The position numbers and the translations under genes are program-made. This document shows, piece after piece, positions 1-7,448 of a DNA stretch of 10,559 bases. How positions within the stretch are numbered: the stretch's first letter is position 1; each line of letters opens with the position of its first letter. Under the pieces are notes generated by a model that saw only the letters and a program-made list of their open reading frames with translations, had not been told where the DNA came from and made no database searches. The DNA lies in contig CAZNNH010000204.1 of NCBI GenBank assembly GCA_964574335.1, positions 1 through 10,559 of the forward strand. The letters are read 5' to 3'. The DNA is from CAZNNH01 sp964574335. Lineage in GTDB: Bacteria; Acidobacteriota; Vicinamibacteria; Fen-336.

Positions 1-81
1 GGGCGGGAGCCCCCCGCTTGATAGCGGCGACCGAATTCACTTCGGGCGCCGCGTGAAGAGTGGGCGTCCGCAGTCGGGCGG

Positions 82-86
82 GGAGG
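82..86 (+). promoter_or_regulatory. Shine-Dalgarno site that sets the TTG start of the FadL-like gene
   Basis: GGAGG sits 5 nt before TTG 92. No comparable site precedes the longer GTG start at 53. Together with the signal peptide that begins at 92, this decides the start. Confidence 0.6.
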
Positions 87-91
87 TGGGC

Positions 92-1591
92 TTGAGATCT
101 GGGCCGTTCTTCTTGTTGGTCGCGCTGGCTCCCGGCCTGGCCGGGGCGCAGTCGCTCCAGAACCTGATTCTGCGCAACTCGTTCAGCGCCAGCGGCGCCG
201 GCGCCCGGGGGACCGGGATGGGCGGGGCCTTCATTGCCGTCGCCGACGACGGCACCGCCTCCGCCTTCAACCCGGCCGGCTTGGCCCAGCTCCGCCGCAC
301 CGAGCTGGCCTTCGTCGGCTTCGGCAGCGAGCTGACCTCCAAGGTGGCGGCCGAGCCTGGGCAGGACGTCACCAAGCAGCGGCACTGGGCGCCTGAGTTC
401 GCCGGCCTGGCGGTCCCGCTGGAGCTGGGGTCCCGGCGGTTGACCCTCCAGGTCTCGTACCAGCGGGCGGTCGACCTGTTTGGCGAAGGCCCGGCGTCGG
501 TGGTGGTCCCGTTCAGCGCGGTCGAGCCCCAGGACCCGAGCGGGCCCCCCCTCGGCAACGAGTACCGTCTGGACCTGGATGCCGCACAGTCGGGCGCCCT
601 GCACACCGTCAGCCTGGCGGCCGGCTTCGAGGTCACCGACCGGCTCCTGCTGGGCGCGTCGGTCAACTACTGGATCGGGAGCTGGCAGGCGCAGGGCTCG
701 GAGCTGGGCTTCCTCGAGATCGGCGATCCCACCTTGGGACCGCCGGGCACCTACCTGGTCTCGCGGGAGGAGTTCAGCAACCAGGAGCGGCTGCGCGGCC
801 TGAACGTCAACCTGGGCTTCCTGATCAGCCACTCCTGGCTGCGGATCGGCGGCGTGCTGCGAACCCCTTTCGCCGGGAGCTACGAGCTGCAGGAGCAGGG
901 CGTGATCACGGAGATGCTGGACGACGAGGTCCAGACCGAGCCGTGGCAGGGTTCCGCCCGCACCCGCCTGCTGTGGCCGCGCAGCGCGGGCCTGGGGGTG
1001 GCCCTCCGACCGCTCCGCTGGCTCACCGTGGCCGCCGACCACTCGTACGTGGAGTGGTCCAAGACCACCATCGAGAACCTCCCGAACGGGGTGCTGCGGA
1101 CCGAGCTGGTGGTCGACGAGTCCGGTCAGGCCGACCCGTACCTCTACCTCGACCGCAACTTCTTCGACCTGTTCCCGGCATCGGTGACCACCACCGAGAA
1201 CGCCCTGCAGTGGCGACTGGGCGCCGAGGCGCTGCTCACCTTCCCCAAGCTGGTGGTGCCGCTGCGGATCGGCACCTACTGGGACCGGTCCCCGATCTCG
1301 GACCTGGAGACCTTCCGGGGGCGGCGCATCAACGGCTTCACCTTCGGGACCGGCCTCAACTTCGACAGGGTCGTCTTCGACGTCACCTTCGAGCGCCGCA
1401 GCAGCGAGGGGGCGCTGGGCGTCTCGCTCACCTCGCTCGGGCCGCAGCTCGAGGTCCCCGGGGCCGGCGGTTTCCCCATCGAGAAGGTGCGGGAGAACCG
1501 GGTGGTGGCCTCGCTGATCCTGAGGCTGGGCGGCGACGACGACCCGGTCCGGAAGGCGACACGGGGCTTGCTGGGGGTGAGCCGGGAGTAG
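92..1591 (+). CDS. FadL/OmpP1-like outer-membrane transport protein
   Basis: This is an outer-membrane beta-barrel of the OmpP1/FadL/TodX type, a family that takes up hydrophobic compounds; the substrate here cannot be read. I chose the TTG at 92 (499 aa). GGAGG at 82-86 lies 5 nt upstream, and this start gives a proper Sec signal peptide (short Arg start, hydrophobic core at residues 5-17, likely cut after AGA near residue 19). A GTG at 53 would add 13 residues ahead of the signal. Residues 33-65 hold the family signature: GARGTGMGGAFIAVADDGTA followed by an NPAGLA motif. The middle and C-terminal parts show alternating amphipathic strands and FadL-like phrases such as VEWSKTTI, RIGTYWDRSPISD and FTFGTGLNFD. 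The last clear strand, RVVASLILRLGG, is followed by a charged tail of about 20 residues, so the barrel does not end on the usual terminal aromatic. It is probably first in the operon. The family call is firm; the transport role is inferred. Confidence 0.85.
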   Translation: MRSGPFFLLVALAPGLAGAQSLQNLILRNSFSASGAGARGTGMGGAFIAVADDGTASAFNPAGLAQLRRTELAFVGFGSELTSKVAAEPGQDVTKQRHWAPEFAGLAVPLELGSRRLTLQVSYQRAVDLFGEGPASVVVPFSAVEPQDPSGPPLGNEYRLDLDAAQSGALHTVSLAAGFEVTDRLLLGASVNYWIGSWQAQGSELGFLEIGDPTLGPPGTYLVSREEFSNQERLRGLNVNLGFLISHSWLRIGGVLRTPFAGSYELQEQGVITEMLDDEVQTEPWQGSARTRLLWPRSAGLGVALRPLRWLTVAADHSYVEWSKTTIENLPNGVLRTELVVDESGQADPYLYLDRNFFDLFPASVTTTENALQWRLGAEALLTFPKLVVPLRIGTYWDRSPISDLETFRGRRINGFTFGTGLNFDRVVFDVTFERRSSEGALGVSLTSLGPQLEVPGAGGFPIEKVRENRVVASLILRLGGDDDPVRKATRGLLGVSRE

Positions 1592-1649
1592 CCGGGGGTT
1601 GCCCGAGCCGGCGCATGGGAGTAGTTTCGGGGAAGGCGGCCCAACGGGA

Positions 1650-2873
1650 ATGCTCCTCGGACGTCCTTCTCGCCGTGAGTTCCTCTTCGAAAGCGGCTGG
1701 GCTGCGCTCGCTTCCGGCGCCTTCCTCCGCGGCCTGGGCGGCTCATCCGTGGAGGCCCTCGCGGCCTCTCCCCTCGACGAGCTGATCCAGAAGGCCCCGA
1801 AGGCCCGCTACTGGATCTCGGCCGCCTCGGAGGGTGTCACCTGCAGCTCCTGCCATGCCACCGGCGAGGTGGAGCAGAAGCCGGGCTTCCGGCACGACCG
1901 GGCGCCGGTGCGGTGCCAGCTCTGTGCCCGCAACTGCCTGATCGCGGAAGGCGACCGGGGCATGTGCCGGGCCCGCTACAACCACCACGGCGAGCTGCGC
2001 ACCCTGGTCTACGGCCGGCCGATCAGCGTCCACGTCGACCCGATTGAGAAGAAGCCCTTCTACCACTTCCTGCCCGGAAGCGCCGCCTTCTCGATGGCCA
2101 CCTCGGGCTGCCCGCTGCGCTGCAAGTTCTGCCAGAACTGGGAGATCTCGCAGGCGCGCCCGGAGGACTACGGCCCGGAGCGCTACTCGCCCGCGACCCT
2201 CGTCGAGGCCGCCACCAGCCGTCACGCCCCGGTGATCGCCTTCACCTACAACGAGCCCACCGTCTTCACCGAGTACCTGACCGACGTGGCGCGCGCCGGC
2301 CGCCCGCGTGGCCTGCGCCACGTGCTGGTGAGCTGCGGCTTCATGAACCAGGCACCGCTTGGCGAGATGTGCGAGTGCCTCGACGCGATCAAGATCGACC
2401 TGAAGGGGTTCAGCCCCGGCTTCTACCATGAGGTCTGCGGCGCCGAGCTCGACCCGGTGCTGCGCAGCATCAAGCAGGTGGCGCGCTCGGGTCTCCACCT
2501 CGAGCTGGTCAACCTGGTGGTGCCCACCCTCAACGACTCGGAGAAGATGCTCCGCGACCTGGCGGGCTGGGTGGTGGGGGAGCTGGGGCCCGACGTGCCC
2601 GTCCACTTCACGCGCTTCCATCCCGACTACCAGCTCCGCAACCTGTCGCCGACCCCGGTCGCCACCCTGGAGCGGGCCCGCGCCATCGCCATGGACCGGG
2701 GCATCCACTACGCCTTTGTGGGGAACGTGCCGGGGCATCCGGGCAACAACACCTACTGCCCGTGCTGTGGCCGGGCGGTGATCGAGCGGAGCGGCTTCTT
2801 CGTCACCGCCATGAACCTCGACGACGGCCACTGCCGCTTCTGCAAGTGCAAGATCGCCGGGGTCTTCAGTTGA
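1650..2873 (+). CDS. amrS: AmmeMemoRadiSam system radical SAM enzyme, Tat-exported form
   Basis: This is a radical SAM enzyme, the third member of the Memo/AMMECR1/radical SAM set. The family binds a [4Fe-4S] cluster and cleaves S-adenosylmethionine; to my knowledge its substrate is not established. I chose ATG 1650 (407 aa) because it puts the twin-arginine motif SRREFL at residues 7-12, followed by a hydrophobic stretch to about residue 36. An in-frame TTG at 1599 would add 17 residues before it. The cluster motif CPLRCKFCQNW has Cys154, Cys158 and Cys161. Family phrases flank it: LVYGRPISVHVDPIEKKPFY, then FTYNEPTVF and IKIDLKGF. A second Cys set precedes the core (C89, C92, C96, C106), and the C-terminal tail has C370, C372, C373, C395, C398 and C400. 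An extra CSSCH motif at 65-69 has the form of a c-type heme site. The gene lies 58 bp after the FadL-like gene and 61 bp before the AmrB-AmrA gene. The family is firm; export is inferred from the signal. Confidence 0.93.
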   Translation: MLLGRPSRREFLFESGWAALASGAFLRGLGGSSVEALAASPLDELIQKAPKARYWISAASEGVTCSSCHATGEVEQKPGFRHDRAPVRCQLCARNCLIAEGDRGMCRARYNHHGELRTLVYGRPISVHVDPIEKKPFYHFLPGSAAFSMATSGCPLRCKFCQNWEISQARPEDYGPERYSPATLVEAATSRHAPVIAFTYNEPTVFTEYLTDVARAGRPRGLRHVLVSCGFMNQAPLGEMCECLDAIKIDLKGFSPGFYHEVCGAELDPVLRSIKQVARSGLHLELVNLVVPTLNDSEKMLRDLAGWVVGELGPDVPVHFTRFHPDYQLRNLSPTPVATLERARAIAMDRGIHYAFVGNVPGHPGNNTYCPCCGRAVIERSGFFVTAMNLDDGHCRFCKCKIAGVFS

Positions 2874-2934
2874 TCGCCGCGGGGACGTCCGGGCGCCGCC
2901 CCGGCTAGGCCCAGCGGCCGCGAGGCTTCTGCTC

Positions 2935-4482
2935 ATGACCACCGTAGACCGTGTGAGGGCCCACGGGTGGTGTCTGCCCCTCGTGCTGTCGCTCGCCGCC
3001 TGTGCCACCGCTGCCGACACCACGGCGGTGCGGCCGCCCGCCGTAGCGGGCAGCTTCTATCCCGACCACCCAGCCCAGCTCGAGGGGGCGATCCGGGCCT
3101 ACCTTCAGGAGGCCCGACCCCCGAGCGGGGAGCGACCGCTGGCCATCCTGGCACCCCACGCGGGCTACATCTTCTCGGGCCAGATCGCGGCCGACGGCTA
3201 CCGGGAGGCGCAAGGGTTCCCGGTGGACGTGGTGGTGGTGCTCGGGACCAACCACACCACCCCCGGCTTTGAGGGCGTCTCGGTGTACGCGGGCGCCGGC
3301 TTCAAGACGCCGCTGGGCGTGGCCGCCATCGACCAGGGGGTGGTGGCGGCGCTGGCCGCGGCCGACCGCCGCTTCGGTTACCAGGGCGCGGTCCACGTCC
3401 GCGAGCACTCGATCGAGGTGCAGGTCCCCTTCGTGCAGGTGGTCTTCCCGGGCGCCAAGATCGTGGCGGCCGTGGTCGGCGAGCCGGACGTCGCGCTGTG
3501 CCGGGACTTCGGCCGGGCCCTCGCCCATGCCCTCGAGGGGAAGCGGGCCCTGATCGTGGCCAGCAGCGACCTCTCGCACTACCCGAGCCACGCCGACGCG
3601 ATCGCTTCGGACTCCGCCTTCTTGAAGGCGGTGGCGCGGCGGGACCTGGAGGACCTGAAGCGGACCGTCGACACCGAGCTGGGACGTCGGCGGCCGGCCC
3701 TCTCGACCTGCGCCTGCGGGCTGGCGCCCCTGATGGCGGCGCTGGCCGCGGCCCAGGCCGAGGGCGCCGGGCACGCCCGCGTGATCAGCTACGCCAACAG
3801 CGGGGACACCGTGCTGGCCGACCGGGACCGGGTGGTGGGCTACGGGTCGGTGGCCGTCTACGCCGGCCCCGGCAAGACCGACGTCTCGGCGCTCGAGCCG
3901 GCGGGCCCTCCGCCCGGGCCGCTCCCGCTCGACACGGCGGAGAAGAAGCGGCTGCTGGCGCTGGCCCGCACCACCATCGAGCGTTATCTCGACACCCAGA
4001 CCGCGCCGCTGCCGCGCACCAGCGACGCGGCGCTGCGCCAGCGTCAGGGTGCCTTCGTCACCCTGACCGAGCACGGGCAGCTTCGCGGCTGCATCGGCCA
4101 CATGGTCGCCGACCTGCCCATGGCCCAGGTGGTGGGGATGATGGCGCTGCAGGCGGCCTTCAACGACCGGCGCTTCCAGCCGGTGCGGCGGGACGAGCTC
4201 GGCGACCTGGAGGTCGAGATCTCGCTGCTGACGCCGCACCAGCCGGTGTCTGGTCCGTCGGCGATCGTGTTGGGGCGAGACGGTGTCGTGCTCGAGAAGT
4301 CCGGCCACTCGGCCGTCTACCTGCCCCAGGTCGCGCCCGAGCAGGGCTGGAACCTGGACCAGACCCTCGACCACCTGTGCCAGAAGGCCGGGCTTCACGG
4401 CGACTGCTGGCGCGGGGCCAAGCTCTCCACCTTCCAGGCCGAGGTCTTCAGCGAAGACGAGACCCGATCCCGGCGTCCGTGA
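2935..4482 (+). CDS. AmrB-AmrA fusion (Memo domain plus AMMECR1 domain), predicted lipoprotein
   Basis: One 515-residue protein joins system proteins B and A. Residues 1-23 are a lipoprotein signal: Arg7, a hydrophobic core and the lipobox LAAC with Cys23. The Memo domain spans about 34-312. It is related to class III extradiol dioxygenases, and its putative metal-site residues are visible: H75 in HAGY, H107 in GTNH, D212 and H215 in SDLSHY, and C261 in CACG. These correspond to my recollection of the human MEMO1 site (H49, H81, D189, H192, C244). A Pro-rich linker (about 313-333) leads to the AMMECR1 domain (334 to about 508) with the hallmark LRGCIG at 383-388 and EVEISLLTP near 427-434. 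Neither domain is truncated. ATG 2935 is supported by GAGG about 9 nt upstream and by the signal peptide. The stop codon overlaps the next start in GTGA, so the genes are probably coupled. A and B are separate genes in many genomes. The domain calls are firm; the reaction is unknown. Confidence 0.93.
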   Translation: MTTVDRVRAHGWCLPLVLSLAACATAADTTAVRPPAVAGSFYPDHPAQLEGAIRAYLQEARPPSGERPLAILAPHAGYIFSGQIAADGYREAQGFPVDVVVVLGTNHTTPGFEGVSVYAGAGFKTPLGVAAIDQGVVAALAAADRRFGYQGAVHVREHSIEVQVPFVQVVFPGAKIVAAVVGEPDVALCRDFGRALAHALEGKRALIVASSDLSHYPSHADAIASDSAFLKAVARRDLEDLKRTVDTELGRRRPALSTCACGLAPLMAALAAAQAEGAGHARVISYANSGDTVLADRDRVVGYGSVAVYAGPGKTDVSALEPAGPPPGPLPLDTAEKKRLLALARTTIERYLDTQTAPLPRTSDAALRQRQGAFVTLTEHGQLRGCIGHMVADLPMAQVVGMMALQAAFNDRRFQPVRRDELGDLEVEISLLTPHQPVSGPSAIVLGRDGVVLEKSGHSAVYLPQVAPEQGWNLDQTLDHLCQKAGLHGDCWRGAKLSTFQAEVFSEDETRSRRP

Positions 4483-6632
4483 CGGTCTGGCTGCTGGTCA
4501 TCGGGCTGGTCTCGGTTCTGGGTCAGGTGGCGCTGCTGCGCGAGCTGACCGTGGCGTTCTACGGCAGCGAGCTGATCGTGATCCTGGCGATCGGCGCCTG
4601 GCTGTTGTGCACGGCGCTCGGGAGCCTGCTGGGGCGGCCCGCCGGAGAGAGGCCGGCCGCCCACGCGCGCGTCCTGCTGCTGGTGACGGGCCTGGCGCTG
4701 CCGGCCAGCGTCGTCTTCGTGCGTGGGGTGCGCCAGGTGTTCGGGGCGGTGCCGGGCGCCTATCTGCCTTTCCCCCAGCAGCTCCTGGCGCTCTTCGTCT
4801 CGCTGCTGCCGGTGGGGCTGCTGCTGGGCCTGCTGTTCCGCTGGGTGGCCCGGCTGTACGTGGGCGAGGGGCGCACGCTGGCCGGCGCCTACGCGATCGA
4901 GAGCGCGGGGGGATTGGCCGGCGGCGTGCTGGCCACGCTGTCGCTGGCCGCCGGGATCCAGAACCTCCGGCTGGCGCTCGGGTGTGGCCTGGTCTCGCTG
5001 GTGGCGGCCGCGTTTCCGTGGCGGGGTCGGCCCCGGTGGCTTGTGCCGCTGGGCGTCCCCGGCCTGCTGCTCCTGGGGCTCGCGTTCGTCGAGGGACGAG
5101 TCCTCGACGACCGGACCACGGCCTGGAGCCACCCGCAGCTGCTGGCCAGTCGTGATTCGCCCTACGGCCGGGTGACGCTGACCGAGACCGCCGGGCAGGT
5201 TTCGGTCTTCGAGAACGACGCCCTGGCCTTCGAGAGCGAAGGCACGAGCGCCGAGGAGCTCGCCCACCTGGCGGCGCTGCAACGCCCGGCGCCCAAGACC
5301 CTGCTGTTGCTCGGGGGCGGCGTCGAGGGACTGCTCCAGGAGCTGCTGAAGTACCGGCCGGACCGGCTCGAGTACGTGGAGCTCGACCGGGTGCGGCTCG
5401 AGATGGTGACCGCCGCGATGCCCGAGCTGCGGGAGCTGCGGGCGGACGACGCGGTGGCGGTCCGGATCGCCGACCCGAGACGCTACCTGGACCGCGCGCC
5501 CCGCTACGAGCTGATCGTGGTGGCGATGCCGGAGCCCGCCTCCGCCCAGGCGAACCGTTTCTATACCCGGGAGTTCTTCGCCCAGTGCGCGGCGCACCTG
5601 GCAGGCAACGGGGTTCTGGCCTTTCGGATGAAGATGGCCGAGAATGTCTGGACCCCGTCCCAGGCGCGACGCTCGGGCAGCATCTACCGGGCGCTCTCCG
5701 AGGTCTTCGCCGACGTGGTGGTGCTGCCCGGCACCTCCGCCATCGTGCTGGCCTCGAACACGAAGCTGACCCGAGACCCCGAGGTGCTGGTGGGGCGGCT
5801 CGAGACACGCGCGATCCCGACGCGCCTGGTCTCGGCCCCCTACATCCGCTACCTCTACACGAGCGATCGTTTCGAGGAGAACCGGCAGCGGCTGTCGGCC
5901 TCGACCGCCCCGGCCAACACCGACCTCCGGCCGATCTCCTACCAGTACACGCTGATCCTCTGGCTGTCGCGCTTCTTCCCGGAGATGTCCTGGATCGACC
6001 TGCCCCAGTGGAGGACCGGCTCGTTTCTCTCGAGTCCGTGGACGTGGGCCTTCGTGGGGCTGCTGGCCTTTGGCTTCCTGGTGGTGCGCTCTCGCCCGTC
6101 CGCCCGACGGGTGTCGCTGGTGGCGGTGGCCGGCTTCCTGGGGATGCTGCTCGAGGCGGTCCTGATCCTCGGCTACCAGACCGCCCGCGGCGTCCTCTAC
6201 CAGGACCTGGGCCTCCTGCTGGCCGCCTTCATGGCCGGGCTGGCAGCGGGAGCGGCCGCCGTGTCGGCGTGGTTCCGCTTGGGAGACCGCGCTCCCATTT
6301 CACCGCGGTACCTGGGCCCTGCCCTGCTGCTGACGTTCGCCCTGCTCGGCCTCGCTCTCGCCCGACTGGTCGAAGCCGGCGCCCTCGCCAGCCTGCCGCT
6401 CTGCGCCGCCCTCCTGTTCGCCTCGGGCTTCCTGGTCGCCGCCGTGTTTGCTTTCCAGGGCCTGCATCACAATCCCGAGCAGCGACCCCTGGTCGCTCCC
6501 CTCTACGCCGCCGACCTCCTGGGCGGCTGCCTCGGCTCCCTCGCCGCCAGCCTCTTCCTGATCCCGATCCTGGGCCTCCCGGGCACCGCCCACCTCGCCG
6601 CCCTTCTTGCCGCAGGGGCCCTGCTGATATGA
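4479..6632 (+). CDS. Membrane protein with embedded spermidine-synthase-like (SpeE-like) domain
   Basis: This 717-residue protein has about seven hydrophobic segments (roughly 2-20, 31-52, 64-82, 101-120, 134-158, 162-180, 188-204), a soluble SpeE-like Rossmann domain (about 220-500), then about seven more segments (520-716). The domain shows the SAM-binding glycine motif LLLLGGGVEG (275-284), the acidic VELD after the second strand (E301, D303), D332 in RIADPRRYL, FYTREFF (361-367) and NTDLRPISYQY (480-490). Two functional positions differ from true aminopropyltransferases: GGGDG is GGGVEG, and the DSTDP-like catalytic motif is AMPEP (349-353), losing the catalytic Asp. It may therefore bind SAM or a related nucleoside without making spermidine; this is inference. 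GTG 4479 is chosen because it overlaps the previous stop in GTGA and starts at the first membrane segment. The reading frame is open far upstream, but that part is antiphase to the Memo-AMMECR1 gene and is not coding. Confidence 0.88.
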   Translation: MTVWLLVIGLVSVLGQVALLRELTVAFYGSELIVILAIGAWLLCTALGSLLGRPAGERPAAHARVLLLVTGLALPASVVFVRGVRQVFGAVPGAYLPFPQQLLALFVSLLPVGLLLGLLFRWVARLYVGEGRTLAGAYAIESAGGLAGGVLATLSLAAGIQNLRLALGCGLVSLVAAAFPWRGRPRWLVPLGVPGLLLLGLAFVEGRVLDDRTTAWSHPQLLASRDSPYGRVTLTETAGQVSVFENDALAFESEGTSAEELAHLAALQRPAPKTLLLLGGGVEGLLQELLKYRPDRLEYVELDRVRLEMVTAAMPELRELRADDAVAVRIADPRRYLDRAPRYELIVVAMPEPASAQANRFYTREFFAQCAAHLAGNGVLAFRMKMAENVWTPSQARRSGSIYRALSEVFADVVVLPGTSAIVLASNTKLTRDPEVLVGRLETRAIPTRLVSAPYIRYLYTSDRFEENRQRLSASTAPANTDLRPISYQYTLILWLSRFFPEMSWIDLPQWRTGSFLSSPWTWAFVGLLAFGFLVVRSRPSARRVSLVAVAGFLGMLLEAVLILGYQTARGVLYQDLGLLLAAFMAGLAAGAAAVSAWFRLGDRAPISPRYLGPALLLTFALLGLALARLVEAGALASLPLCAALLFASGFLVAAVFAFQGLHHNPEQRPLVAPLYAADLLGGCLGSLAASLFLIPILGLPGTAHLAALLAAGALLI

Positions 6633-7054
6633 ATGTCGCTTCGCCGAAATTGCGTGGGGTCTGGCGCGTCCTGACGCGGGCCTACGTCGGGGCGATGGCC
6701 GCGGCCGCGGCGACGCCCCTCTTCGTCTTCCTCTTTGCGCTGAGCACATGGGGGCCAAGGGGGAAGCTCCTCTGGCCCTTCGTCGTTGGGGCAGTGGTGG
6801 CCGGAAGTGTCGTCTCGTCCTACTTGGCGACCGCGACCGGCAACATCGTGTTCGGCGCCCGCTTCGACTGGCTCCGGGTGGCCGCGGGCATCGGCCTCGG
6901 CCTGGCGTGTCTCGTGGCGCTGACCAGGTTCGGGGACCGGGGTGTCGAGGCGTTCCTCTCGCGCCACCTGGTAGCCGTGGCGGCAGCCACTTGTGCGGTG
7001 GGAGCGGTGGCCGGGACGTTCTCACGCTCGAGGGGCAAGGAGGACCAGGCTTGA
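6629..7054 (+). CDS. Small four-span membrane protein, function unknown
   Basis: I do not recognise a family for this 141-residue protein. ATG 6629 overlaps the previous stop in ATGA, so it is probably translated by coupling to the SpeE-like gene; this is the main evidence that it is real. Hydrophobic segments lie at about 17-38, 48-68, 82-100 and 111-130. The N-terminus is basic (K7, R9, R13, R17) and the C-tail is charged (SRSRGKEDQ). No catalytic or metal motif is visible. The 4-TM layout with short loops would fit an accessory subunit of the membrane partner before it, but that role is only inferred from position. Confidence 0.72.
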   Translation: MNVASPKLRGVWRVLTRAYVGAMAAAAATPLFVFLFALSTWGPRGKLLWPFVVGAVVAGSVVSSYLATATGNIVFGARFDWLRVAAGIGLGLACLVALTRFGDRGVEAFLSRHLVAVAAATCAVGAVAGTFSRSRGKEDQA

Positions 7055-7066
7055 CGGCAGGCGGAC

Positions 7067-7071
7067 GAGGA
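7067..7071 (+). promoter_or_regulatory. Ribosome binding site favouring the GTG 7077 start
   Basis: GAGGA lies 5 nt before GTG 7077. It is 17 nt before ATG 7089, too far for ordinary use, so it favours the longer N-terminus. Confidence 0.4.
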
Positions 7072-7076
7072 CCGGC

Positions 7077-7448
7077 GTGGGTTCTCCCATGAGCGGCAGG
7101 CGCGGCGCGACGCAGGGAGGCTGGCCTCGAGTCAGGAAGATCGCCGGCTTCTGCGCTCCCGGCCTCTTCTATCTTGCCGACCACTACTCGTTGCGGCTCG
7201 TACATGCGACAGGCATCAGGCCAGTCTCCACGAGCGTCTCAGATCGTCTCTATCTCGCGGCCCTCGTTGCGGTCGTCGCCTCACCGTTCTTCACGCTCGC
7301 CGCGGCCGCCACTGCAATTCAGGGCCACAGGGAGAGGCGGCTCCGGGGCGTTCCCGCAGTGCTGGCCTGGGCGGCGGTCGCCGTGGCCGCTTACGCATTC
7401 ATTCACTTCCTCCAGTACGTGCTGTTCCTGGGGGCTCGCTGGTACTGA
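7077..7448 (+). CDS. Small membrane protein, function unknown, last gene of the cluster
   Basis: This 123-residue hypothetical protein lies 22 bp after the preceding gene. GTG 7077 is chosen because GAGGA at 7067-7071 lies 5 nt upstream. ATG 7089 is the alternative (119 aa) but has no clear ribosome site. The N-terminus is basic (RR at 8-9, R18, R20, K21), followed by a mildly hydrophobic stretch at 22-35. Two long hydrophobic segments follow at about 56-83 and 92-120, separated by a charged loop (GHRERRLRG). The protein ends RWY right after the last segment. No family motif is recognised. The same strand, tight spacing and shared membrane character suggest it belongs to the operon. A real gene is likely but not certain, because in DNA this GC-rich open frames of this length arise by chance. 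Confidence 0.55.
   Translation: MGSPMSGRRGATQGGWPRVRKIAGFCAPGLFYLADHYSLRLVHATGIRPVSTSVSDRLYLAALVAVVASPFFTLAAAATAIQGHRERRLRGVPAVLAWAAVAVAAYAFIHFLQYVLFLGARWY

Noticed and set aside
1..24. Possible tail of an upstream gene ending in tandem stops TGA TAG (19-24)
   Set aside because: Only six codons are visible and nothing identifies a protein; in-frame stops occur by chance.
2889..2904. Hairpin CCGGG-CGCCGC-CCCGG between amrS and the AmrB-AmrA gene as a terminator
   Set aside because: The stem is only 5 bp and no T-run follows; such pairs are common at this GC content, and the gene spacing fits an operon.
1743..3023. Long minus-strand frame opposite AmrS
   Set aside because: It is a mirror of the AmrS codon pattern, with no signal, motif or ribosome site.
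2905..4398. Long open frame on the minus strand across the Memo-AMMECR1 gene
   Set aside because: It is antisense to a gene with firm family motifs and encodes a low-complexity Arg/Gly/His-rich product, as expected from GC-rich codon structure.
4395..5808. Two long minus-strand frames opposite the SpeE-like gene
   Set aside because: They are Arg/Pro/Gln-rich, have no family pattern and overlap a well-supported membrane protein gene.
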